Assembly: GCA_903907905.1 (NCBI GenBank)
Contig: CAIVPX010000120.1
Span: 1 to 64,000, forward strand
Direction: 5' to 3'
From: an uncultured bacterium
Lineage (GTDB): Bacteria > Pseudomonadota > Gammaproteobacteria > Burkholderiales > Burkholderiaceae_E
Length of the DNA stretch: 64,000 nt
Position numbers and translations under genes: made by a program. Position 1 is the stretch's first letter. The number at the start of each line of letters is the position of its first letter. The notes beneath the pieces are model-generated. The model made no database searches. It was not told the origin of the DNA and saw only the letters and a list, made by a program, of their open reading frames with translations. Of this stretch, positions 1-8,003 are shown one piece after another.

Positions 1-670
1 ATGGCAGCGGCGCCTCATCCTGGCCGGCGTTGACCGGTCGATGGGACCCGAGCAGTTCATTGCCGGCCTGCTGCTCTTCGTCGCGCTTGCAGCAGCTTTG
101 ACACTAGCTGCCTCGCGGTCGCTCTCCCTCAGAAGCTTGGCGCTTGCTGCGGTTGTCGCGCTCTTCGCGTTGTTGGTTGGCCTTGACTGGCTGCGGCGCC
201 GGGCAGTCCTCAGGCGTCTGGCGATACTTCGGCGGCTGCCGTTCTTCATCGACCTGGTCGCGATGTGTGTCGAATCCGGGATGCCGCTGTCCGCAGCCCT
301 GAGCCAGTCCGTTGAAAGATCGCCACCCGGGCCGCTGCGAGACGAGTGCGCCCGAGTGCTTCGGGATGTGAAGGCTGGCCGCTCCCGGGAGGAAGCCTTT
401 CGAGACCTTGCCCGCCGGACCGATTTGCCCGCCGTGACCAACCTGGTCCTCGCCCTGAATGCGGCCCAACGTGACGGCGGGGGCACGCTGCGAGTACTGA
501 AGGCGCAGGCGGAGCAGCAAAGGACCGATCGCTTGCTGCGCGCCGAGCGGCTGGCCATGCAGGCTCCGGTCAAATTGCTCTTTCCGCTGGTGGTCTTCAT
601 CTTTCCAGGAACCTTCGCGGTGCTGCTCTATCCCGTCCTCAGCCGCCTGTTTGCCGAGGCTTCCCGATGA
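1..670 (+). CDS. tadC: TadC-like type II secretion F-domain inner-membrane protein, 5' end cut by the window
   Basis: Inner-membrane platform protein of a Tad (Flp-type) pilus machine. The frame is open from base 2, and the residues before the first internal ATG (base 41), RRLILAGVDRS, resemble the linker that precedes the first membrane helix in TadB/TadC proteins. I therefore read this as a gene starting upstream of the window rather than at 41. Visible parts: two hydrophobic helices, a T2SSF-type helical bundle (motif CVESGMPLSAALSQ) and a C-terminal helix rich in Leu, Val and Phe. The following gene starts inside its stop codon (ATGA overlap at 667), and TPR and TadE-like genes follow, which fits the distal part of a tad operon. 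TadB versus TadC cannot be fully settled; order and length favour TadC. Confidence 0.75.
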   Translation, partial: WQRRLILAGVDRSMGPEQFIAGLLLFVALAAALTLAASRSLSLRSLALAAVVALFALLVGLDWLRRRAVLRRLAILRRLPFFIDLVAMCVESGMPLSAALSQSVERSPPGPLRDECARVLRDVKAGRSREEAFRDLARRTDLPAVTNLVLALNAAQRDGGGTLRVLKAQAEQQRTDRLLRAERLAMQAPVKLLFPLVVFIFPGTFAVLLYPVLSRLFAEASR

Positions 671-1065
671 GCGAATCCGCACACGACGTGTCACTGGCGC
701 TGCGCGTGAAGCCTTGCTTCCGCCTCTGGCAACGGATGCTCGGGCTTCTGGGTCGCCCGTTTCTTGATGCTGACGAGGCGCTTTGGATCTCGCCTTGCTG
801 GTCTGTTCACACCTTCGGCATGCGCTTCGATCTCGATGTCGTATTTATCGATCGTCGCGGAAAGGTTCTTCGGATCGTCCAGGGATTGTCGGCCGGGCGG
901 TTTGCCGCCTGCTCGGGCGCTTCGTCGGTCATCGAAATGAGTGCTGGCGCGGCTGGCCGGCAGGGTATCGTCCAGGGGGATTTGCTGAAGATGGCTGTCG
1001 ATCCCGCCGGCGAGACCGTCGAGATTTTCTTGAGGAAACCGCCATGGCTGCACTCAGACGATTGA
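667..1065 (+). CDS. DUF192 family protein
   Basis: Small protein of 132 residues of the DUF192 (COG1430) family, whose molecular function is not established. The family core is visible as WQRMLGLLGRPFL near the N-terminus, then ALWISPCWSVHTFGMRFDLD and VFIDRRGKVLRIV. Start codon ATG at 667 overlaps the stop of the tadC-like gene by four bases, so the two are probably translationally coupled, and its own 3' end overlaps the next gene by about 20 bases. No signal peptide is evident, unlike many exported DUF192 proteins. Its place inside a tad operon suggests co-expression with the pilus genes, but no role is known. Confidence 0.8.
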   Translation: MSESAHDVSLALRVKPCFRLWQRMLGLLGRPFLDADEALWISPCWSVHTFGMRFDLDVVFIDRRGKVLRIVQGLSAGRFAACSGASSVIEMSAGAAGRQGIVQGDLLKMAVDPAGETVEIFLRKPPWLHSDD

Positions 1066-2156
1066 ATGCCGCGTCAACTGTCACGTTAACCCCGGCGACG
1101 CGGGTCAGCGCTTGTCTGTCCAGCCTTCGAACCCTCTGGCTTTGCTGGGTGGGTCTGTCGGCGTCGGCCTGCAGCGTGCTCGACCCAACGGGGGAGTGGC
1201 GCGGAAAACCCGTCGCGGCGGCGTCCGTCTCTGGGCTAGCGCAGGCGCCGACCGTACCAGCACCGCCTGCGCCATTGCCTGCGCCGCTGCCGCCTCCACC
1301 GTCCGCGCCAGCATCCGCGGCACCATCGCAGGCGCTGGCCGCCATGCGGCCGCCCGGCCCGGTTCCCGACGGTTCCAGTCCGGCGGGCGGTCTGGTGGCA
1401 CTGGATGAGCGTGCCGTGTCGGCCTTGTTCGATTTGGCCGAACGTGCGTATCGGTCCGGTTCGAGCGAGACAGCGTCACGATTGTTCGAGCAACTCTCGC
1501 GCCTGCGCCCCGGGCGCGCGTCGGTCTGGCTTCGGATCGGCAACCTTAGCCACCGCGAGCGTGACTTCGATGCAGCGGCGCGCGCCTATCGCCGGGCGGC
1601 TGATCTCGCTGGCGGGCGGGGTGAAGGCGAGGCCGACATCCGATCGAAGGCCCTGGCAAACCTGGCGATCGTGGCGGTTGAGCGGGCCCGATTGGCGCTC
1701 GACGATTGGCAGGGGCAAGGGGCCCCCACTGCGGCATCGGCCTACACGGATCAGGTCGAGGCGGCACTTGAATCGATCGTCCGAGGCGTATCGGCGTCTC
1801 CGGGTCGTCCTGTTCCGGACCGTACGTCCTTCATTGCGTCGAGCAGTTCGTCATCCACTGCTTCAGCGGATGCGGCATTCAATGCGGCCGCCGGTGCCCC
1901 AACCGATAGGCCTTCGGGGTCGCCCGGATTGCAAGCCTCCGCAGACGGGCGCGCGAGCTCGCCACTCAGGCTCGACCCATCTCGCGCATGGGGAGTCGAG
2001 GCGACCCGGGCATCGGAGGGCGCCCGCGTCGATTCCGCGACCGGCGCGTCGTATGGTCAAACCGAGGTGTCATCCGGGCCAAGGTCCCTGCCCCTGCCAA
2101 GGCCCGCCGTCGAGATGCAGGGCGGCGTCGAACTGATCAGGGGGCAGCCCCATTGA
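1044..2156 (+). CDS. Putative TPR-repeat lipoprotein of the Tad cluster
   Basis: Protein of about 370 residues. I chose ATG 1044, which gives an N-terminal hydrophobic segment ending in LSASACS, a plausible although imperfect lipobox with Cys43 as the lipidated residue; longer upstream starts lie inside the DUF192 gene. After it comes a Pro/Ala-rich linker, then a TPR-like helical region around residues 120-215 with pairs such as AERAYRSGSSETASRLFEQL and WLRIGNLSHRERDFDAAARA. The C-terminal third is low-complexity Ser/Ala/Pro-rich sequence. TPR lipoproteins of TadD type assist secretin and pilus assembly, so a periplasmic assembly role is a reasonable inference. It ends with an ATGA overlap to the TadE-like gene. 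Confidence 0.65.
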   Translation: MAALRRLNAASTVTLTPATRVSACLSSLRTLWLCWVGLSASACSVLDPTGEWRGKPVAAASVSGLAQAPTVPAPPAPLPAPLPPPPSAPASAAPSQALAAMRPPGPVPDGSSPAGGLVALDERAVSALFDLAERAYRSGSSETASRLFEQLSRLRPGRASVWLRIGNLSHRERDFDAAARAYRRAADLAGGRGEGEADIRSKALANLAIVAVERARLALDDWQGQGAPTAASAYTDQVEAALESIVRGVSASPGRPVPDRTSFIASSSSSSTASADAAFNAAAGAPTDRPSGSPGLQASADGRASSPLRLDPSRAWGVEATRASEGARVDSATGASYGQTEVSSGPRSLPLPRPAVEMQGGVELIRGQPH

Positions 2157-3310
2157 TGAGCATGTGCCGCCGAGACGGGCAATGCCATGGCAGGGTGTCC
2201 CGGTCCGCCTGCAAGGGGGCGGGTGCCGTCGAATTTTTGCTGGCAGTGCCGCTGGTGCTGCTGCTGGGGCTGGGCGTGTGGCAGTGGGCGCTGGTGCTGC
2301 ATGCCAGGCAGATCATCGAGTTCGCCGCCTCGGAGGCGGTCCGTGCCGGCAGCCTCGTGCATGCGACCGAGCCCTCGATCGACGGCGGGCTTGCACTGGG
2401 CCTGTCGTCATTCTGGGGTGACCTCAGCCCCGATGAAGCGCGCGACCGACTGATGCGCGCCTCGTTGACTCGTCTGGCTGCGGCAACTCGGTCGGGCTGG
2501 CTCGAATGGCGACAGTTGTCGCCAACTCACGAAAGTTTCGCGGACTGGGGAGAGTCGGTGTCCACTGCGCTGGCCGAGGGCCAAGGCCCGGCGGTCCTCG
2601 AAATTCCCACCGACAACACCGCCTGGCGGGCGCGCAACAGTCTGCCTGCCAGTGGTCGCGGCGGCGACCGATCCGGCGAAACGGTGGGGGCTGCCTCGGG
2701 GCAGACGCTCCTCGACGCCAGCATCCTTCGCATCGAACTGACGCTTGGCGTGCCGCTCCATGTGCCGTTGGCGGGCCGATTCATTGCATGGGTGGCCCAG
2801 CAACGCCTCGGTTGCCCGACGGTGGCGGCATTGCGCGCAGGCGCGCTAAACATTGGGGCGGGCGATTCCGCCCCCGGTCTTGCTGGTTTCGAGGGCCGTC
2901 TGTCGGTGCTGGGGGCGGGCAGTCGAGAGACAGAGGGCGCGCCTGCGCAAGCGGCACCAAGCTGCAGTTTTTTCGAGGGACCGGATCATGCGGGCCGAGT
3001 GCTGCCGCGATTGCCGGTACGCGTCGTGGCTCAGGCTCGCATGCAATCCGGGGCACGAGTCTCGGCCAGAACGCCCCATCGTAGCCAAGCTGTCCCCGCC
3101 CGCGTCGAAAGCTCAAGCGCGTCATTGGCAGGCCCCATGACGCCGCCGCTGTTTGGCGGCGCTGACTCGGCGCGCGAAGCAGGGCCAAGCGGTGCGATCG
3201 ACACTCCTCTGGCAGATTCAGACCCAACGACAAGAGCGGACGGGTTTCTATCGATCGGGGGCGAACGTGTCATCTGGGCGCCTGGCGCTTGTACGATGCC
3301 GCCCTCCTGA
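2156..3310 (+). CDS. TadE-like pseudopilin with long C-terminal extension
   Basis: About 384 residues. ATG 2156 overlaps the upstream stop; a second ATG six bases later is also possible. Residues 21-48 carry the TadE/TadF signature: GAGAVEFLLAVPL with Glu26 at the start of a single membrane helix, followed by the amphipathic segment HARQIIEFAASEAVRAG. TadE-type proteins are prepilin-like minor components of Flp pili, processed by the prepilin peptidase and exposed to the periplasm. Family members are usually 150-200 residues; here the extra 180 or so residues are Gly/Ala/Ser/Arg-rich with no domain I recognise. It is the last gene of the Tad block and converges on mtfA seven bases downstream. 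Confidence 0.65.
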   Translation: MSMCRRDGQCHGRVSRSACKGAGAVEFLLAVPLVLLLGLGVWQWALVLHARQIIEFAASEAVRAGSLVHATEPSIDGGLALGLSSFWGDLSPDEARDRLMRASLTRLAAATRSGWLEWRQLSPTHESFADWGESVSTALAEGQGPAVLEIPTDNTAWRARNSLPASGRGGDRSGETVGAASGQTLLDASILRIELTLGVPLHVPLAGRFIAWVAQQRLGCPTVAALRAGALNIGAGDSAPGLAGFEGRLSVLGAGSRETEGAPAQAAPSCSFFEGPDHAGRVLPRLPVRVVAQARMQSGARVSARTPHRSQAVPARVESSSASLAGPMTPPLFGGADSAREAGPSGAIDTPLADSDPTTRADGFLSIGGERVIWAPGACTMPPS

Positions 3311-3317
3311 TCGGCGC

Positions 3318-4202
3318 TCAGCGAGGCACGCGCGGTACGGCAAGGGCCGAGCGGTCCTGATCGCCGGCCCGACGGTAGCCAAAGTAGTCACTGAAAACTC
3401 TGGCCAGATCTGGAAAGGTCTGGCTGATGGCGCCGGGGAGGGTGAAAAACGCCTCGGCGCTGACGGCAAAGAACTCAGCCTCATCTGTCGCTGCGTAGGC
3501 GTCCAAGGGAAGTCTGGCGTAGTAGGGGTCGGCTGCCTCGGACTCGGGATCCACATCTGGCGGAATCTCTGCTTCGACGGCCTCCAGCATCAGACAGAAC
3601 TGGTCGTAGGCCGCGTGCAGCGCAGTTTGCCAGAGCGCCCGTTTCGACATCGGCATAGGGGGTACACCGTCGGCCAACCCGTCGAGCATATCGAGCTTGT
3701 GCACGAACTCGTGGATCACCACGCTCAATCCGGGAGCGCCCATGGCAGGGTCGGCATCGGGCCAGGCCAGCACCACCGGCCCGCCCTGCATCGCTTCGCC
3801 CGATAACGCCTCGACCGACTCGTGAACGATCCCGGCCTCGTCGATCTGGGTTCTCGGGGTGAGGAAACGATCCGGGTAGACGATGATCTCCACGAAGTCA
3901 TCGTAGGCGTTCAGGCCGATTGCCAGAACGGGCAGACAGGCCTGCAAGGCGATCGAAGCTTTGACCCGGTCGGTCACGGCGAAGCCCTGGGCACCGCTGA
4001 AGGATTTCCGTCGGACGAAGTCTTCTGCCAGGTGGATCAGACGCTCAAGTGTCTGGCCGTCCAGCTCTTCCAGGAAGGGCATCTGCGCGAGGCATGACTC
4101 CCAGGTGCTCCGGTCGACCGGTGGGGCATGCGCGTTGCGCCTGAAGAGTTTTGAGAGCATGAGTTCACTGAGGCCGGGAAAGGGGCGCTGCACGATAGCC
4201 AA
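3318..4202 (-). CDS. mtfA: MtfA-family zinc peptidase (Mlc titration factor A)
   Basis: 294 residues. MtfA (DUF980/M90) is a cytosolic zinc aminopeptidase known in enterobacteria to bind the glucose repressor Mlc. The zinc-binding motif HEFVHKLD is at residues 164-171 and the downstream acidic motif DEAEFFAVSAEAFF at 240-253, both typical of the family. Length is near the usual 265. Transcribed opposite to the Tad genes, and divergent from relA across a 205-base gap. Whether an Mlc/PTS glucose system exists in this organism cannot be told here, so the peptidase activity is safer than the Mlc role. Confidence 0.88.
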   Translation of the reverse strand: MAIVQRPFPGLSELMLSKLFRRNAHAPPVDRSTWESCLAQMPFLEELDGQTLERLIHLAEDFVRRKSFSGAQGFAVTDRVKASIALQACLPVLAIGLNAYDDFVEIIVYPDRFLTPRTQIDEAGIVHESVEALSGEAMQGGPVVLAWPDADPAMGAPGLSVVIHEFVHKLDMLDGLADGVPPMPMSKRALWQTALHAAYDQFCLMLEAVEAEIPPDVDPESEAADPYYARLPLDAYAATDEAEFFAVSAEAFFTLPGAISQTFPDLARVFSDYFGYRRAGDQDRSALAVPRVPR

Positions 4203-4258
4203 ACGCGGGCTGCAAACCGAGGCTCAGCCGCGAGCTGTGATTGTAAGCGGCGCGGTGT

Positions 4259-4276
4259 ATCACGCGGCGGCGTGAT
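4259..4276. repeat. Perfect inverted repeat between mtfA and relA
   Basis: ATCACGC, four bases (GGCG), then GCGTGAT. It sits in the shared upstream region of the divergent genes mtfA and relA, 57 bases upstream of mtfA and about 130 bases upstream of relA. It could be a protein-binding site or an RNA hairpin; it has no U-run, so it is not an intrinsic terminator. Confidence 0.45.
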
Positions 4277-4407
4277 GTGCGGGCGCCGCTCGGCGCATTC
4301 GCATCAAGGGGTTGCAGTGGCATGATTGAACCCCCGACCCATCTGCCGGCAAAGTGTCCGCGCCAGCCCCCTGATGCCGCGCGAGTGCGTTTCGATTGAT
4401 CGAGTGA

Positions 4408-6708
4408 ATGATCGTGCAAGAGATTCCACCGAATTCGATGTTTGCCGCCGCGCCACTTGATTCGGCGCCGACCCTGCCCGCGAGTTCGAACGAGTTGCCT
4501 GTGGTGGTGCCCGCGCTTGCCCATGAGGAGACCGCCGCTTACGACGCGCCTCACGCGAGTCTGCTCGGCCGCGCCCAGGCGCTCGCCCGGGCGATGCTCG
4601 GGGACAGACGATCTGCCTATGGCGCCTCCTTGCTGGAGCAGGCTCAGGGGTGCGCAGCGATCTTGCAGGACCTCGGCGTGGATGAAACTGCCCAGGCTGC
4701 GGCCTACCTGGTGGAGCCCGCCGAACTTTGGCCGGTGAGCCAGATCGCGCGCGATTTTGACCCCGTCCTTGCGCATCTGGTTGAGCGCATGCGTCAGATC
4801 ATCCGGTTGGGCGCCGCAGGCGGGCTGGTGGCCAGGGCGGGGGACCAGACGGAGATGCTGCGCAGGATGTTGCTGGCGATGGCCGACGACATCCGCGTGG
4901 TGCTCCTGACGCTTGCTGCCCGCCTGCAAACGCTCAGGTACTGTGCGCAGACCCGCCAGAGCCCGCCTGAAGCGATCAGCCGGGAGACCATGGCCGTGCT
5001 GGCGCCCTTGGCGAATCGACTAGGGCTGTGGCAGATCAAGTGGGAACTGGAGGATCTCGCGTTCCGCTTCCTGGAACCCGAGGCCTATCGATTGCTTGCG
5101 GGTCAACTCGAAGAGCGGCGTGCGGAGCGGGAGGCGTTTGTGGCTGCGGCGGTCGAGCGTCTGCAGGCCGCACTGAGGCAGTCAGGGATCGACGCCAGCG
5201 TGAGCGGCCGGCCCAAGCACCTCTACAGCATCCATGTGAAGATGCAGGCCAAGCGTCGCGGGCTCGAGGGCATCCAGGACTTGCGTGGATTGCGGGTGAT
5301 CGTGTCGACCGTGGCACAGTGCTACGCGGCGCTTGATTGGGTGCACAGGCTGTGGCCGGCCATGGCCTCGGAGTATGACGACTACATTGCCCGGCCCAAA
5401 CCGAACGGCTATCGCTCGCTGCACACCGTGGTGGTGGCTTCGGACGGCTTGCCGCTCGAGGTTCAGATCCGCACGCAGGACATGCATCAATTCGCCGAGT
5501 ACGGGGTGGCCTCGCACTGGCGCTACAAGGAAAAATCGCAGGCGGGGGGCGGCCGCGGCGGGTCGTCGGTGGATCTCACGATTGCCTGGGTTCGGCAGTT
5601 ATTGGCCTGGCAGCGAGAGGTGGGGCAGGCACTTGGAAGCGGCGATGCCGCTCAGACCAGCGCGGCGTCACATATTTACGCGCTGACGCCGCAGGCCCGG
5701 GTGATCGAATTGCCCGCAGGGTCGACGGCAATCGATTTTGCCTATCACGTTCATTCCGGCTTGGGGCATCGCTGCCGAGGTGCCCGAGTGGACGGGCAAC
5801 TGGTTCCGCTCAACCGCCCGCTGCAAACCGGTCAGACCGTGGAGATCGTGGCAGCCAAGGAGGGAGCCGCCGAGGGGCCATCGCGCGACTGGCTCAATCC
5901 GGCGCTGGGGTATGTCGCGAGTCCGCGCGCCCGAACCAAGGTTCGGCAGTGGTTCAATGCGCTCGAGATGGCAAGGGATGCGGCGCTTGGGCGCGAGCGC
6001 ATCGAGCGGGTCTTGCAGCGAGAGGGCAGAACCTCACTGGCCTTCGATGAACTCGCCAGACGCCTGGGGCAGAGCGATGTGGCGGCGATGTTCGTCTCGG
6101 TCGCCCGAGAGGAGATCGGGCCGAGGCAGATCGAGGAGGCCGCACGCGGTGTCGAGCCGCCCGCGCCGGTCTCCGGGGGGGGCGCAATCGAGCCAGTCCC
6201 CGCCCAGCGTCGCAGGCACGATGGAGGCAGGGGGCCCCAGGGCGGGGGCGTTCTGGTGGTGGGCATCGACTCCCTGATGAACCAGCTGGCGAAGTGCTGC
6301 CGGCCAGTCCCGCCGGACGCTGTGGCGGGCTTCGTCACCCGGGGGCGAGGCGTATCGGTGCACCGTCAGAGCTGCCCGACCTTTGCGAGGCTGAGCCGGG
6401 ATGCCCCCGAGCGCGTGATCGAAACAGCCTGGGATCCGGCGGCTTTTTCGGCGGGCGCTGAGGCCGGGCGGCGCTTTCCGGTCGAACTCGAGCTGCGCGC
6501 CCAGGACCGGCAGGGGTTGCTACGCGATGTGTCCGATGTCTTCGCACGCGACCGGATCAATGTGATTGCGGTCAATACTCAGAGCCGTCAGCAGCAGGCC
6601 TTGATGCGCTTCACGGTCGAGGTGACCGATGCCGCGCAGGTCTCCCGAACGCTGGCAGCCCTGCGTCTGGTGTCAGGCGTTCACGAGGTGCAGCGCAAAC
6701 AGGCCTGA
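4408..6708 (+). CDS. relA: (p)ppGpp synthetase RelA (monofunctional)
   Basis: 766 residues. Makes (p)ppGpp from ATP and GTP/GDP on ribosomes stalled with uncharged tRNA (stringent response). Domain order: degenerate HD hydrolase region (about 45-200), synthetase domain (about 260-400), TGS (about 430-490), zinc-finger/helical region (CCRPVP near 630) and C-terminal ACT domain. The HD motif is lost: AAAYLVEP stands where the second enzyme in this window has ALLHDVIEDT. The synthetase carries EYDD at 322-325, the EXDD signature of monofunctional RelA. ATG 4408 lacks a strong ribosome site; ATG 4438 is an alternative that would not touch any domain. Confidence 0.95.
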   Translation: MIVQEIPPNSMFAAAPLDSAPTLPASSNELPVVVPALAHEETAAYDAPHASLLGRAQALARAMLGDRRSAYGASLLEQAQGCAAILQDLGVDETAQAAAYLVEPAELWPVSQIARDFDPVLAHLVERMRQIIRLGAAGGLVARAGDQTEMLRRMLLAMADDIRVVLLTLAARLQTLRYCAQTRQSPPEAISRETMAVLAPLANRLGLWQIKWELEDLAFRFLEPEAYRLLAGQLEERRAEREAFVAAAVERLQAALRQSGIDASVSGRPKHLYSIHVKMQAKRRGLEGIQDLRGLRVIVSTVAQCYAALDWVHRLWPAMASEYDDYIARPKPNGYRSLHTVVVASDGLPLEVQIRTQDMHQFAEYGVASHWRYKEKSQAGGGRGGSSVDLTIAWVRQLLAWQREVGQALGSGDAAQTSAASHIYALTPQARVIELPAGSTAIDFAYHVHSGLGHRCRGARVDGQLVPLNRPLQTGQTVEIVAAKEGAAEGPSRDWLNPALGYVASPRARTKVRQWFNALEMARDAALGRERIERVLQREGRTSLAFDELARRLGQSDVAAMFVSVAREEIGPRQIEEAARGVEPPAPVSGGGAIEPVPAQRRRHDGGRGPQGGGVLVVGIDSLMNQLAKCCRPVPPDAVAGFVTRGRGVSVHRQSCPTFARLSRDAPERVIETAWDPAAFSAGAEAGRRFPVELELRAQDRQGLLRDVSDVFARDRINVIAVNTQSRQQQALMRFTVEVTDAAQVSRTLAALRLVSGVHEVQRKQA

Positions 6709-6790
6709 GCCCGGGCGTGTGCGTGTAAGCGCCGCGCGATCGTTCGAACCTGGCCCTGGGGCATTCGCAAAACCACGAGCCTGGGTGGTT

Positions 6791-7378
6791 TCAGGGCTGC
6801 GGCTTGCGGGCGCTCTTGGGGCGAAATGCCTTGCACACCGCGTCGTGGGTGTCGATCCAGGGTGCGCCGATGAGATCCAGGCAATAGGGTACGGCGGCGA
6901 AGATGCCATGTACGGTCTGTCTGCCGTCGTCGGCCTTGAGGCCTTCGAGCGTCTCCCGGATGGACTTGGGCTGACCCGGGAGGTTGATGATGAGCGACTG
7001 GCCACGAATGACCGCGACTTGCCGGGACAAGATTGCGGTGGGGACGAAATTGAGGCTGATCTGTCGCATCTGTTCGCCAAAGCCCGGCATTTCGCGGTCG
7101 GCGACGGCCAGCGTGGCCTCGGGTGTGACATCTCGTATCGCCGGCCCGGTGCCGCCCGTCGTGAGGATCAGGCTGCAGTGCTCGCGGTCGGTGAGCTCGA
7201 CCAGGGTCTGTTCGATGACGGGCCGCTCATCGGGAATCAGCCGCACCACTGCTTCCCAGGGACTGGCCAGCGCCTGATCGAGCCACTCTCGAAGCGACGG
7301 GACGCCCTGGTCCTGATAGACGCCGCTGGAGGCGCGGTCGCTGATTGAAACGAGTCCGATACGGATGGAGGGGCTCAT
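6791..7378 (-). CDS. mogA: Molybdopterin adenylyltransferase MogA
   Basis: 195 residues from ATG 7378. MogA-type enzymes adenylate molybdopterin before molybdate insertion. The MoCF fold is visible: IGLVSISDRASSGVYQDQG at the N-terminus and the nucleotide/MPT-binding motif LILTTGGTGPAIRDVTPEAT in the middle, then LIINLPGQPKSI. Size matches E. coli MogA (195). Its start overlaps the stop of the darP gene (ATGA, 7375-7378), so the two are probably co-transcribed and coupled. It gives the cell part of the molybdenum-cofactor route needed by the molybdenum hydroxylase encoded at 36514-40214. Confidence 0.92.
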   Translation of the reverse strand: MSPSIRIGLVSISDRASSGVYQDQGVPSLREWLDQALASPWEAVVRLIPDERPVIEQTLVELTDREHCSLILTTGGTGPAIRDVTPEATLAVADREMPGFGEQMRQISLNFVPTAILSRQVAVIRGQSLIINLPGQPKSIRETLEGLKADDGRQTVHGIFAAVPYCLDLIGAPWIDTHDAVCKAFRPKSARKPQP

Positions 7379-7929
7379 CGAGGGGCGTGCTCCTGCGAAT
7401 GCAGCGCAGCTTCTTGGGTTCGTGCGCTCAGGGTGTCCCGGATCAGGCGAAACAGGTCGCGGTAGTAGCGCCCGCGTACGCCGGAGGAGAGCTCGGCGCG
7501 CGCGGCGGCCAGCAACCGGGCGACCGCGTCCCGGGTGTCGGGGTGGACGGCCAGCCACTGTTCCAGCCCCTCGGGCGCTTCGATCAGGCGCTCGCGCCAG
7601 CGCTCGGTGGCGTGCATGACCGCTGTGTCGACGCGGTGCTGCTGATGCTCGGCTTCCATGGCCTGACGGATCGCGCCCGCGTCGATGTCGCGCATCAGCT
7701 TGCCGATGTACTGAACCTGGCGGCGGCGGCCTTCGTGCGCCGTGATCGTTCGTGCCAGACGCACCGCGTCAATGAGCCGCTCATTGAGCGGCAGCAGCAC
7801 GAGGCGCTCGTCGGACAGTTCGATGAGATCGGCCCCGAGACGCTGCAAGGCGTGGCTGTCCCGTTTGAGCTGGGACTTGCTGGGCGGTGCCGGTTCGGGG
7901 TTGGTGGTGGCTGGAGTTCTGCGGCGCAT
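7375..7929 (-). CDS. darP: Ribosome-associated protein DarP/YjgA (DUF615)
   Basis: 184 residues, the normal size of the YjgA/DUF615 family. The E. coli protein binds late 50S assembly intermediates and helps large-subunit maturation. Family features seen: PPSKSQLKRDSHALQRLG near the N-terminus, LPLNERLIDAV, RRRQVQYIGKLMRD, and the C-terminal RGRYYRDLFRLIRD. It is the first gene of a two-gene unit with mogA and is divergent from pmbA, the same arrangement known for yjgA and pmbA/tldE in many beta- and gammaproteobacteria. Confidence 0.92.
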   Translation of the reverse strand: MRRRTPATTNPEPAPPSKSQLKRDSHALQRLGADLIELSDERLVLLPLNERLIDAVRLARTITAHEGRRRQVQYIGKLMRDIDAGAIRQAMEAEHQQHRVDTAVMHATERWRERLIEAPEGLEQWLAVHPDTRDAVARLLAAARAELSSGVRGRYYRDLFRLIRDTLSARTQEAALHSQEHAPR

Positions 7930-7941
7930 GACTTGAGGCGG

Positions 7942-7978
7942 GGAATGCGTCAGGCATTCCGGTGGCTATTGCTATGAT
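7942..7978 (+). promoter_or_regulatory. Probable pmbA promoter with inverted repeat
   Basis: TGCTATGAT at 7970-7978 fits an extended -10 element (TGn plus TATGAT) 26 bases upstream of the pmbA ATG. The expected -35 region overlaps a perfect inverted repeat, GGAATGC-GTCAG-GCATTCC (7942-7960). The arrangement suggests an operator or DNA-bend site serving the divergent darP/pmbA genes. Prediction from sequence only. Confidence 0.45.
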
Positions 7979-8003
7979 ACCTGCTGACTCAAGAGGGCTC
8001 ACG

